Assembly: GCF_900324485.2 (NCBI RefSeq)
Contig: NC_046650.1
Location: 18,868,007 to 18,932,006 of the forward strand
Reading direction: 5' to 3'
DNA length: 64,000 bases
Origin: Mastacembelus armatus
Lineage: Eukaryota > Chordata > Actinopteri > Synbranchiformes > Mastacembelidae
Each line of letters starts with the position of its first letter. Positions within the stretch are counted from its first letter, which is position 1. The position numbers were made by a program, and so were the translations under genes. Of the stretch, positions 49,786 to 64,000 are shown piece by piece. Below the pieces are notes generated by a model. It worked only from the letters and a program-made list of their open reading frames with translations. It did not search any database and was not told the DNA's origin.

Positions 49786-49981
49786 GTGACCTTCACTTCC
49801 TGAGGATCTCATTATCTCTGGTGTCCCTCCACAATAAAGCTCCATAAATCCACTTAGAGCAAACAGAGGCTGCAGAACCTCATTCAGAACCCTGCTGTTT
49901 TTAAGTTTCCTTCAGTCTCACAGTGATCCAGGGACAGTTGTCTGTGCACCCATGGGTTCACTGCAAACAGCAGCTGGTCAC
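49786..49981 (-). repeat. dispersed 196-bp element, copy 5 (full)
   Basis: Same length and ends (GTGACC…GGTCAC) as the copy at 43266. It differs at only about eight sites. Confidence 0.9.
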
Positions 49982-50128
49982 AGATAATTTGGTGTATTTA
50001 TTTGGCACAGTGAAGAAGAATAAAGACTAAACAGGTAGACAGGAAGTTACCTGTACAACCTGTGGTTGTAGGTCACGTCCACATGCTGTTAGTGAAGGAA
50101 GTCAGTCATGTTTGTTTGACTTTTGATC

Positions 50129-50134
50129 TTTATT
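50129..50134 (-). terminator. poly(A) signal of eno3
   Basis: AATAAA on the minus strand, 175 bases after the enolase stop codon. Confidence 0.65.
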
Positions 50135-50308
50135 GAATCTTTGTGTTTTATGTAGAAAACATCTTTAATGGAATTATGGCTAGGAAGAGGGGGCATTCCC
50201 GCTGTGACCTCCGACCTCTCACCCACAGCTGCAGAGGGGACAGTGGCTTCAGGGCCCTCTAGGTGTCAGTCAGTTGTCATAGCAACAGAGAGGAAGAGAG
50301 GAAGGGGC

Positions 50309-53024
<2,716 letters not shown>

Positions 53025-54419
53025 CCTGACTGAAGCAGACAGACAAAAAACAACATAGGTCAGGTCTGAAATGTTTGCTGATCAATCCACATTTTGACAT
53101 CTGGACCCATCGTATAAGGTCTCCAGTGGATCTGCTGCTGGAACAACATGGTGGACACATTAAAGTAAACTTGAACTATGAGAAGAAGTCTAGGAACCTG
53201 AAATGTGCCAGGATTAGTACAACACGACAGAAACCAGATTGGGTCTATGAGAATGAGACCCGGCACTGGACTTAAAATAACAGAAACACTTTTTAAGATA
53301 ATTAGAGCAGGACAAACCTTGGACTGGGATGGGGTCCTGGATTATAGGACGAGGGGTGGTAATTGTCTGTGGCTTAGAAGATTCAGTCTTTATCTGTTTG
53401 TTTAGTGAATCTGTCAATAAAGGTTATTGAAATTTAAATGCTGGCCTAATTGACCTTGAAAATGAGAAACACCTGTTTTGAACCAGAGATCAGTGAGATT
53501 CAGTGTGTGTGCGTGTGTGCGTGTGCATGTGTGTGTGCGTGTGTGTGTGTGTGTGTGTGTCAGACCTGCTGCAGAGATCCGGTGTAACGCCATAATGTGT
53601 CCATGAAACAGAAAGCCCTGCCCCACTGTCAGACCCCACCCACCCCTTCCCACACAGCCAATCACAAACCATGAGACATGAGCGACAAGTAAAGGGACCA
53701 ATAGGAGCGAGGGAGAGACCATTCAGCTGCCACAGCGGGGGGGGGGGTTAAAGTCCCTTGTCTTCCTGTGTGTCCTCAGAGAAAGTTATTAATACAGCAG
53801 GTCTGGAGTGTAAAAGCCTTTGACCTTATCCCTGACCTTTCTACTCAGGTCATGACTTCCTCCTGGCTGTGATAGAGTTACAGTACGCTCTCTCACACAC
53901 ACACACACACTCATATTAATGTTCTTGACATTTGAAGAGGTATTTGTGGCTGTGAACTGATATCAGCCTCTTCAGACTCTGATAACTGAAGGCTCGTCCT
54001 TGTATCCAAATTTATTCTTGTGCTGTGGCCTCAGTGCAGTCTGCTCCTTCACAGGTGTACCTAATAAAGAGGTCACTGCTAACTAATTAAAACAAAGCTA
54101 TATTATAAACAAGAACCTCATCCTGGACTGATAGTCGGACTGAATTAGCTTGAAGACACTAGACGGAGTAAAATGAGCCGCTTTTTTAGAAACAGGTGAA
54201 AACACCGACCCCTTGACCCCCTGACCCCTGACCCCGACTCAGTATGTTTTATTACGAGTGTCCACGTGAGCACCCAGCGTGCACGACACCTTAACATTAT
54301 AACGATAGACTCTTATGGTGCAGATACATAATAATAGCACATGTGTTCCAGCTGTGATGTTACAGGAAACACACTGTAATGCCACTATGACCAATATTTA
54401 CCACACACACCGCATGACA

Positions 54420-54620
54420 CTAACTTCTGATGCTGCTTGCAGTAATACTGCAGTAGTTCCAACAGTACTACTACTGCTAAAACTACTGTTAGCACTTCAG
54501 CTAATACTAAAATTACTATCTCGAATGCTATTCCTAAAACTGCTGGTACCACAGTGTACTATTGATGGGAGTATATGATATTTGCAGTATGAACAATAGC
54601 TGTAGTTGTTTTAATAGTAG
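54420..54620. repeat. decayed (AGT)n tract
   Basis: Three-base periodicity of AGT/ACT-type triplets with many substitutions. Confidence 0.6.
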
Positions 54621-54698
54621 TGGTAGTACACAGAGTATCTGCAGTAAACAGATTTAACTTCCTTTATGTCTTATGTCTGCTGTGTGTGTGTTATGTAA

Positions 54699-54732
<34 letters not shown>

Positions 54733-55070
54733 CTGCGTAGATATACTGCGTATACTGCTACTGTGGCTGGCAGTACTATTATGTTTATATGCTAATGTGA
54801 TAGAAATAAGAAGAAGAATTAGAGGAAATATATTTTTACCACAACAATAATTCGTCTGCAGTTTTTCCTTCATTTGGTGGGAAATGTTGGTTTGTCCTGT
54901 GGTTCTGTCAGTTCTAGCAGTTTTTATTCTATGAAGGTTTTGGCTTTGCTGCCTGGACGCAGAGTAAAAACTGAGGTCCTAACTCAAACACATATTTCAG
55001 ACTCAGTGAGACTTAACGCCGCACAGTGTCCATCTAGAATAAATGTCCCACAAAGATGCTGCTTGTACCT

Positions 55071-55165
55071 GCAGAACCTGCCTGAGAAGGTTCTTCAGTG
55101 TGACAGTAATCCAGCTGCCTGCACATCTGTGGGTTCACTGCAAACAGCAGCTGATCACAGAGAAT
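55071..55165 (-). repeat. dispersed 196-bp element, copy 6 (partial, diverged)
   Basis: Keeps CTGCAGAACC, GTGACAGTAATCCAG, GTGGGTTCACTGCAAACAGC and AGCTGATCACAG. The middle is lost. Confidence 0.7.
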
Positions 55166-56999
55166 CAGTGGATGTTTGAAATGTGAACAAATAACAAGGC
55201 TCAGCTCTGAAGTTTCTATCTGGTCATGTTTATCCAAAATGCTTTGCAGAAAAATAGAACCTCCCTGGACTGAGGCTCCTGTCTGAGCTCCTGACTGTCA
55301 GACACTGTGTGTCTGCCTGGACTTTGTTCCTCTGCTGTTTGTCAGATTTCAGGCATCCAGCTCAGTGTTTCAGCACTTTGACCTTCAGGCTGCTGAAAGT
55401 CAAAGCCCCACAGGCTGTTTTAGGCTTTTGGTAAAAATGACCAGTGTGTACAGAGTAAGAGCTTTATCGTGACAGCCAGTGTGTCAAACGCCCTCTGTAA
55501 AGTCCTGCAAAATAAGACTTTCAAAATAAAAGTGGGAAATGAATCAGGTTTTGCAGGTTACCAAAGGAGGAAGAGTTTTAGAGCAGAGTCAGAACATGAG
55601 AACAAACAGGAACAGTCTGAAACAGCAGCTGGTTCAAAATCTGACCAACCAGAGCTGAGAGCTGGTCCTGCTCCAGCCTACCTGAGCTGTGCTGTTAGAG
55701 AAGAACAGGGCTGTCGTCTGTCACCGTCTGTCTGTCCGTCTGACTGTCCGACTGACGTGGAAAGTGTCCGCCTGTCTCGCTGCAGGGTTTTTATAGACGC
55801 TCCCTGGTGCGGGGGAGGAGGCTGGGTGCAGAGCCAGGGAGCGTCTGCCTGGGTCAGGCCTGCAGGAATCAGAAGAGCGGCAGGCCAGAGAGCTGACACA
55901 GGCATTACTCTGACTCCGTAGGGCAGCACTGGAAAAACACAGTTTTATTTCATTTACAAACTCAGCCTCACTCACATCGACAGAAAGTACTGAACAACAG
56001 TATCAAGTTTATTTCCATGAATTTGCTTTCATTTTCAGAATAATCTGAAGATTTGACTTTCAACCGAAACCATTTTTACCTGTATTTCCCACAGAACAGC
56101 CTCTTTAAATAAACTGTGCAGCAAATAATCCACAGAGTTACTGTAATTTTACTGTGCAGTACTGCAGTACAGGGGCGGGTTTACTGCTGAAAGGGGCCAG
56201 ACTGCAACAGTTTTAAAAAGGGGAAACATTAATTAAATCTAATGTATGAGTTACAAAATATCAGCCATCATGAAATCATTCAGAGTAATGAATGAATAAC
56301 TTTATAGAACTTGAAATATTCCAATATGAAGGAACAATGATCAGAGCTAATAGGAACATCAGCAGAACTGGTTTTAGAAGCTGTATTAGTCTAATGGAAG
56401 TACTACACAAACAGTATGAGCATAGGATTAGCAGCAACAGCCTGAGCGGTACAGGTTCTAGAAGTACTATCTGTTTCCATAGTGATGCACTGGGAGAAAC
56501 CAGCAGGATGAGTCTTCAGTCTAACTTTGTTTAAGTAGATGACGATGCACAGAAACCAGACGATGTTTCCTGAGCCCTTGTGTCTCTGAACAGTCGGACG
56601 GTCCCTAACTGTCTCAGAGAAGGTCAAAGTTCATGTAAAGGGGAAATGTGAGCCCGGCTCAGCTGTCACTGCAAAGGCCAGTCACCCCAACACACACACA
56701 CACACGTACACAAGACACCTTACCCTTTACACTCACCTTTAACTGTACTTCACAGTACACAGACCGAGTACTGGAGTCTAAATATAACCTCACATGACTG
56801 GGGGGGTCAACACAGACTGGGGGGGGGGGGTCATCTCATCTTATACACACTCTTCATCTGACACTCTACAGTAGGTCTTTGTACTATTGTAGTACACTGT
56901 GTAGTAGTATAGATGTAGTTAACCTGCTGTCACAAGCTGCTGTATCATTTGAACGTATATTTGTACGCAAGGCATTAGTTACAATGTACTGTAACGGAG

Positions 57000-57385
57000 T
57001 AACTGTACTACAGTTTAATATTAGTAATAGCAGCAGTAGTAGTGGAAGTAGTTATTGTAATAGCAGTACTGATATTTTTAGTAGCAGCAGCAGTAGTCAC
57101 AGAAGTAAGAGTAGTATTAGTAGTAGTCATGATATCATTAGTGGTAATAGTATTACTGGTAGTTGTGATATGTTAGCAGTAGTAGCAGCAGTAGAATAAG
57201 TATTAGTAGTGGTAGCAGTCATTGTGGTAACAGGAGTAATGGTAGTTAAACTAGTAACAACATAGTTGTAGTGGTAGTAAGACCATTACTAGTAATGATG
57301 GAAGTAGTAGGAATAGTGTTCGTAGTACCAGCCGTAGTAGTAAGAACTGATGGTGGTAGTTGTAATGCTAGTAGTAGACATTACC
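57000..57385. repeat. decayed (AGT)n tract
   Basis: Nearly every triplet in one phase is AGT, AGC, AAT or GGT, so one plus-strand frame reads serine-rich. It behaves as an old trinucleotide array, not a gene. Confidence 0.7.
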
Positions 57386-57798
57386 CCTTCATGTGTTTCT
57401 TTGTAGAGTTGCAGTAGTACAGTGTGTACAGTGTGTACAGTGTGTACTTAGTAACAGACTCAGACGCAGAGTGCAGTCGCTTTTTATTTTCCAGGTATGT
57501 GATTATAGTTTCCAGAGCTGTGATTGGTGCAGCTGCACCTCCACCATAAAAATCTTAACACTGGCGCCACATGTTAAACAACAACAGCACCGCGGGCCGT
57601 CGGACGTGCACGTTCTCCGTTCTCACTTTTGTCATTCACTCGTTACATGAACTAAAACTTTATTTAAACACTTTATTATCCTCAAAGACACAAACTGAAA
57701 AAGTAAAGATGGTCGGAACATGGCCGCATAGCACAGGGAGGGAGGGGTGGCGGCCGTCTTCTTTGGCGGAAACAGGAGGGAAGGGCGGCCATCTTGAC

Positions 57799-60700
57799 TT
57801 ACATGCTGAGCTTCCTCAGATAGTCCAGGATGGTGTGCAGCTTTGCTGAAATCTGCCCCCCAGAGGCTTCTTTTGTGCCCTTAACAATAATTATACCTGT
57901 GGAGACAGAAGAGTCCAAGCATTTGAAAACACTCCGTGAGCTACATGCTAAGTGCTAACATCACATTTACACTAATCACTGCTGAGTACTCAGCAGTAAA
58001 AGTACTTGAGTTTTAGATATTTCCCACTGCTGACTTCTAAAACCAGCTCCAGTACTTATACATGTAGAAATCTCATTGCGTCTGGAATTATGTCTGCAAT
58101 CTGAGAGACATGCTAACTGCTCTGTGAGCTAAGCATCAGGACTAAGGACTAACATTGCTAAGGGCTAACATTGGCTAATTAGGAGTAAACAAAGTCCAGG
58201 TGAGGCTGATGGGCATGTCCCTCAGGTGGTTCTACTGGTGTTTGCTCATAAACCAAAGTGCTGACACAGTAAAATCTTGACCCAATGAAGAGTCTGAGGA
58301 TCAGCAAAGGTCTTAAAGTTCATCCTGAGGGGCCATGACCATGTGAACCAGCTTTAGCCACAATCCATGCAACCATTTTGTGACATATCAGGTACAGACA
58401 GTATCATCTACGATGAACACATTGTCTTCAAACTAAAATCAGATGGACCCCTGTGGCCTGCTGCTAACACACTAGCTAATCTACTTGCTCGTAAGGGATT
58501 TGTTGGGTTTTGTAGGTTTTGTAAAGTGCCTTGAGATGAGTGTGTTGTGGTTTGGTGCTATGCAAATAAACATAAAAATAAAATAAACTTCCCCTTTAGG
58601 GAAGCATGCTCTTACTTTGGAGGGTCTTGCCAATGCATACACTGTAGGTGTTGCCTTGTGCGTCAGCTGCAGTCTTTAAGTCCATGACGTGCATGCCTTC
58701 GGTGTCTAGGTTGTCTCGAAGTAGTCGGCACTTTATGCCTGCAATCATAGGGCCACTCTGGGCGAAGTCGCTCCTGTTTCCGGCCAGCCTCTTAATCTCA
58801 TTGGGCTGTGGGAGAGACAGACAGCAGACTGTTACCACAACATCTGGACTGACGGGTCAGCTGCTGCCAAACCTTTTATTGAGATCATAAGCTCATTACA
58901 TGTTTTATTGTGTATCTTTGTTACTAATATTTATTCAATGCAGTTTCTCAGCTAACTAGGAAAAATGTGTCTAAGTCAGTAACAGTGAATTACAGGAGTG
59001 TTACATGAATCTTAGCAGGAAAACCTGTTTAGCAGACACCTGAAGTGGAGGTGATCATAACTCTCATAACAAACTAATCTGTCTCAATGAAAACTTCACG
59101 TCGACTTGTCACCAGAGGAAACTGCTGTTTGGGTCCACTCTCCATGTGTGGCTCCGGCTGCAGGTCAGGTGTCCATGAATTCTCTAAAACTGGTTTGTCT
59201 GGTTTGTCTGAGTGTTTTTGAACTGACTCACTGCCTAACATACTGTGTTACAGCTGAGACCACCTGATTATTGATCTTTGATCAGTAGAAACAGAATTTG
59301 TGTCTATCAGGTTGAGCTCTGGCTGCTGTTTAGCCACGAGCACTGATGAAGTCTGGGTTATTGTTTGACACGACATTTTAAATGAAGCCTCAAGAATAAA
59401 ACTATGATGTGAGCAGCATTTTATTGTTGTAGTCGGTCGAGCTGGAGCTAATCTGAAATATTTTGCAGGCTATGATTATTTTCTGACTGTTTTCTGACTG
59501 TTTGAAGAAGAGCAGCAGAGCCTCCGATCACTGAAGCTGGAAGCACGAACAGTTTTTTGTTTGAAATGAAAAGTTACTTCGATGATTATTTAAATATTTG
59601 ACAACTGATTTTCTCAACTGAACATTTACTGTTAGTTTGGTTTGTTCGTGTCATTCAGGTGCTTCATGTGTCAAATAGCTCTCAGGTAAAGGCCGTGGGG
59701 TAAAAGTAGCACGAGAAGAAATACCTGAAGTCAAATACTGAACTACTGGACTATTTTCACAGGTGACAGAAGTTTGTCGATGATTTCACAATGAAATCGT
59801 GTATGAAGAGAAAAACTGTGGGAGGGTGAAAGGTCAGGTGACTGGATTGATCAATACGCCCGATCGATCAGCAGGACACGTTCAAACTGAGTCTGAGCTG
59901 CAGGAGAAACGAGAGGAAAGAGCGAAGAAGGAGAATGTGGAGGACAAGCCGGGACATGAGTGCACACTCTGCTGCCTGCAGAGGCAAAACCACTTCCTGA
60001 AACCTGCCAGCCAATCAGAGTGAAGCCTACTTACCATGAGTGTGAACACACACACACACACACACACACACAGCAAAGCCTGTGTTGTCATTCAAAGATT
60101 AAAACCTGGTTGCAAACAAACAAACAAACAAACCAGGTGTGTGTGTGTGTGTGTGTGTGTGTGTTCACCTCACACACACCTTAAATGTGTACACTGAGTG
60201 ACAGCAGCTGTTTCTCCACCCTCACCTCAGCGGGTGAGACACAGAAACGAGAAGTGATCGTCTCCACTTCCTGAATTTGCCGCTTTTTGACGTCTCCTTA
60301 TAAGGCAGTTGAAGCGACGCTCGCACTGCAGCCCGGAAGCCGCAGAAACACCCGGAAACCACGTGTAACTGCTGCTGCTCGACAAAATCGCACAGAGAAA
60401 ATGTATTTCTGACAGCAAACTGAGCTGCCACTCAACATTAGTCAGACATCAATTGACTCCTTTCAGCCCGCCAGGACTAGTTTTATCTCAGTCCCCAGAA
60501 ATAAGAAAAATCAGGTGGTAAATGTTTTCTCATTCCCTGTCAAGTAAAAATCGATTGAATTTAACCAGAGTCCATCTCCTCACAGCAAAAAACCATATCA
60601 GATTTTATTAAAATCGTTGGAATAAGTCAGAGGCTCATAATTTCTTCACATGCAGCTATTTCCTTTTTGCAAAGCAGCAGCTCGCTGCAAACCTGCACCA

Positions 60701-61392
60701 CCTGCTTTTCTCATGCAGCAGCAGCTCCGCCCGCCTTCACTAGCCGGGTAACAAATCAAACACGCCCAAACCTCGACCAGAAAGAAAACCTGATGGGATG
60801 CTGCCGACAAAACGTTTTTAACCTGCTGCTAAACCCAGTAGACATTTTTGTAAAATTAGGGGGAAATCAGCCAATGGGGTGACAGCTTTGGCAGTGAGGT
60901 CATCAGTTGCCCTCCAAAGGATTTTCAGCAGCTGAGGCTCATAATGCTGGTTTGTTTATATTTCCAGAGTAAACAAATAAAAGAATAAACGTGTGATGGG
61001 TTTTGAGCTGACTGACTTAGTTTCAGTCATTCTTTGGGCTGCAGACTCAAAAGTTTTGGTCAACGGGGAAGTGGAAATGTCTTCCTCCTGCGGCTACACG
61101 TTTTTGAATAAAACCTCTTCCTGGTGACTGATGAATATACGACGTGCACCCGACAGCTGAAGGCTCTCAATGTTCTGTTTCGTCTGATCAGTGTGAAGAA
61201 TAAAGTGTAAATCGAGTGTTTCCTGCAGGAAGCTCTGGTGTGTGTGTGTGGATTTACCTGTATCTGTTTGAAGGCAGGCGTGCCGGCCCACACAGTGCCG
61301 TCTGCGATGCCGCAGATGGCCGCATCTTCGATCGGACATTGCCCGCTCTGATCAGGTGTCTTCAGGTTGGTGATGTAAGAGTCCCACGACAT
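57799..61392 (-). CDS. pfn1: profilin (140 aa, complete)
   Basis: Actin-monomer-binding protein that exchanges ADP for ATP on actin and delivers it to formins and Ena/VASP through poly-proline. Three exons as in vertebrate profilins: 61258-61392, 58616-58805 and 57799-57896, which is 423 nt or 140 residues. Start MSWDSYITNLKTPDQSGQ with the conserved N-terminal WxxY/W surface, then DAAICGIADGTVWAG, KRLAGNRSDF, GIKCRLLRDNLD, NTYSVCIGKTLQ, and a C-terminal helix HTILDYLRKLSM. The ending departs from the human RRSQY but keeps the aromatic/leucine pattern. Linkage to eno3 and camta2 supports pfn1 over pfn2. Intron 1 is 2.45 kb and holds two CA/TG runs (60047-60073, 60137-60162). Confidence 0.94.
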
Positions 61393-61689
61393 TCTGGCAA
61401 ATAACCAGTACGCACACTGATCAGTCTCATGCACACACACTCGGTGTCACACTGACTGCCACAATCTGTATCACAACAATCAACAGTCTGCACAGAAAGA
61501 GCCTGATTAATACCCAGTCAAAAACCCGTGAGCGTGAGACTAAGTCAGCTTACCTGGCCAGGTAGAGTCTCAGGTGTGAGTAAGACGGGGGAGAGAGAAG
61601 CTGAGTGCAAAAGAAGGAAGACAAGTTGTCTTTTATACATGTGACCACTCCCAGGCTTCAGGCTTCCTGTCTCACTCGCTAACACCCAG

Positions 61690-61731
<42 letters not shown>

Positions 61732-62760
61732 ACTGTCAGACTGTGAACACAGACTACCTCGCTCGCTCCTCTCTCTCACCTGGGAAGTGAAAACAAGGAA
61801 GTGGAGGCAGTGAACTGATGTCAAGTGTTGCTAAGCTCTCACATAGCATGTCACTGCTGGTAGCCCCAAACCATACCTGGACCTGAAAACCACGTCTGTA
61901 CTCCCAGACTGTCGTCTGCATTGTAAATCTGACACAGTCTATGTCCAGTCTGACACAGTTTGACACAGTCTGTGTTCAGGGTGACACAGTCTACTGTATG
62001 TCCAGTCTGATAGTCTATATCCAGGCTGACACAGTATATGTCCAGTCTGATACACTCTGACACAGTCTATGTCCAGTCTGACACAGTCTATATCCAGGCT
62101 GACACAGTATATGTCCAGTCTGATACACTCTGACACAGTCTATGTCCAGTCTGACAGTCTATATCCAGGCTGACACAGTATATGTCCAGTCTGATACACT
62201 CTGACACAGTCTATGTCCAGTCTGACACAGTCTATATCCAGGCTGACACAGTATATGTCCAGTCTGATACACTCTGACACAGTCTATGTCCAGTCTGATA
62301 GTCTATATCCAGGCTGACACAGTATATGTCCAGTCTGATACACTCTGACACAGTCTATGTCCAGTCTGACAGTCTATATCCAGGCTGACACAGTCTATGA
62401 CCAGTCTGACACAGTCTATGTCCAGTCTGACAGTCTATGTCCAGTCTGACACAGTCTATGTCCAGTCTGACACAGTCTATATCCAGGCTGACACAGTCTA
62501 TGTCCAGTCTGAAAGTCTATATCCAGGCTGACACAGTCTATGTCCAATTATGCAGTCTATTTACTGTCTGATACAGCTGGACACAGTTTATTTCCAGTCT
62601 TCTACAGTCTGAAATGGTCTACGTCCAGCCTGACACGGTCTGTGTCCAGTCTGAGACAGTCTGACCAGTCTTACATGGTCTATGTCCAGTCTGAGACAGT
62701 CTGTCCAGTCTTACACGGTCTATGTCCAGCGTACAGTGTGACAGACAGAATGTGAACAGA
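61393..62760. other. pfn1 upstream region with higher-order array
   Basis: The first 150 bases may hold the pfn1 5' UTR. A (CT)n run lies at 61697-61729. The minisatellite at 61920-62740 follows. No coding exon is seen. Confidence 0.45.
61920..62740. repeat. CCAGTCTGACACAGTCTATGT minisatellite with higher order
   Basis: Basic unit near 21-23 bases built from GTCCAGTCTGACACAGTCTA. From 62013 to 62390 units group in a higher-order block of about 70-73 bases marked by TATATCCAGGCTGACACAGT and GATACACTCTGACACAG, repeated five times. Confidence 0.93.
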
Positions 62761-63221
62761 GAAACTGCCTCAGTACTGGCTGAATGCATGTGAGCAGGAA
62801 GCTGCAGTGGAAATTGTTTCCACACAAACTTCCTCCTGACCTGTTTCAGTTTGCATCAGCTCTAACTGAAGCTGCCACTGCCAAGGAGGGGTCATCAGAC
62901 TGCAAACAGGTCCCAGACCCCCTAGCACCATGACATAAGAGAGAAAGAACATAAGATCCCTCCAACCTGAAGAAACGACTGCAAACTCCTCTCATTAACA
63001 CTGTGGTTGTTTGACATCTCTAGAAGCAATAGGCCCGTTCACTGATCCGTACCCACAGCGCTGTGGCTGCAGTGCATCGTGGGGTTTGCAGTTCAGTGCA
63101 GGTCATCATTAAAGCAGCAGGACAGGCAGAGAAAGCTGATGTTGAAGTTCCTTGATGTGTTTCTGAAGCTGTGGCTGATGGTGAACATGTTTCTGCTCAT
63201 ACACGCTGCATTCCTCAGAGC

Positions 63222-63261
<40 letters not shown>

Positions 63262-64000
63262 TGCCAGAGCCAGTTTAGACCTGTGGGTGTCGGGAGGCTG
63301 ACAGAGTCTGAGCCACATGTTAAAACATGGTCCGTCTACCTCGCTGAATGCAGTAACACTTTGCAGTACTTCCACACTGCAAAGTATCACAGGTATTGGC
63401 CAGCAGTGATTTGAGACATGCAAAACAGGTACAGGCCAGACAGGCAGAGAGGGAAGAGCAGTACTAGAAGTAGTAGTAGCAGCAGTAGTGGCATGAGTAT
63501 TCCTGGTGTCAGCACTATATGCTTAGAAGTATCAAGCATAGTAGCAGCTTTAGTATCAGCAGTATTACTAATAGTTGCAGTGGTGCTAACAGAAGTAGTA
63601 ATAACTTTTGCAGTACCAGTAATAATAGTTGTTGCAGTAGTACTATGTTTAGAGGTACTAAATACCTTTAGCAGTTGCAGTATTAGTGGTAGCTGTAACA
63701 CTAGTGACAGTAGAGACAGCAGTAGTATTTGGAGTAGCTGTACAGAAGTTGCAGTAGTGGTTTTACTACTAGTAGTGGAAGTTTTTTAAGTTGTAATATT
63801 AGCATTAGCAGTATAAGCAGCAGTAGTCGTAGTAGTAACAGTAGTAAAGCTGCACTGCAATTCAGAAATATACTGTACATTGTGTGTGTTGTTGTATCTC
63901 TGTGAGGACCAGTATCAGTGCTGTGTAGGGGGCAGGACGGGACTCAGGTCTAACAGGTCCAGACAGGCCCTGTACATCTGTAAAACCTGGTCTGCCCGGA
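62761..64000. other. window end: no gene seen
   Basis: Holds a (CA)n run (63221-63257) and a decayed AGT/AGC tract (63440-63850). Several serine- or valine-rich frames come from that tract. No conserved exon is recognised. Confidence 0.5.
63440..63850. repeat. decayed (AGT)n tract
   Basis: Degenerate AGTAGTAGC triplets over 400 bases, similar in style to 57000-57385. Confidence 0.7.

Larger units (their letters stand above)
53025..57798. other. eno3 upstream region and pfn1 3' flank
   Basis: No supportable coding exon. It contains a CA/TG run with GC marks at 53503-53562, a (CA)n at 53897-53912, two decayed AGT-rich tracts (54420-54620 and 57000-57385), a (GT)n at 54702-54730 and a partial 196-bp element (55071-55165). 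Minus-strand AATAAA signals at 57483, 57659 and 57672 fit the pfn1 3' end. The eno3 promoter and noncoding exon probably lie within the first 800 bases. Confidence 0.45.

Noticed and set aside
56879-57199. Serine-rich plus-strand frame
   Set aside because: It is a product of the decayed AGT trinucleotide array.
60222-60431. Minus-strand frame MAAQFAVRNTFSLC… in the pfn1 intron
   Set aside because: It has no relative that I recognise, no splice partners, and lies within a profilin intron.

Overview
The window looks like nuclear DNA of a bony fish, most likely a percomorph teleost. It has split genes with canonical GT-AG introns, many (CA)n tracts, a 3' fragment of a fish-type LINE, and vertebrate proteins whose order partly matches human 17p13.2. 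No bacterial, CRISPR or proviral feature was found. All exon models were built by hand from splice sites and reading phase. Every complete model closes in frame.

Layout. Positions 1-5112 hold two tandem plus-strand type II C-type lectin genes of the asialoglycoprotein-receptor kind; the first is cut by the window edge. The next seven genes all lie on the minus strand: radx (5883-11998, ssDNA-binding RPA relative), ift46 (12726-14588, cilia), camta2 (19435-36057, CG-1/ankyrin/IQ transcription factor with an upstream 5' exon at 37190-37214), a serp1/serp2-type ER translocon protein (41125-42876), a C-type natriuretic peptide precursor (44219-45303), eno3 (50309-53024, enolase) and pfn1 (57799-61392, profilin).

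camta2, eno3 and pfn1 sit together in human 17p13.2. A natriuretic peptide gene beside a CAMTA and an enolase mirrors the human 1p36 block (CAMTA1, ENO1, NPPA/NPPB), so this is probably the ohnologous copy of that block. Apart from this linkage the genes do not form one pathway.

The introns and spacers are rich in satellites. They include a 58-bp array of about 19 copies directly upstream of the camta2 5' exon, minisatellites with 23-, 17- and about 22-bp units inside camta2 introns, and a higher-order array upstream of pfn1. There is also a 196-bp dispersed element with six copies, a tRNA-like SINE candidate, a small Tc1-like MITE and an L2-like LINE tail. The points most worth checking are the two perfect TISU start elements, the camta2 5' leader with an overlapping uORF stop/start, the satellite at the camta2 promoter, two eno3 introns absent from the mammalian gene as I recall it, and the natriuretic peptide linkage. 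I found no clearly new multi-gene system.
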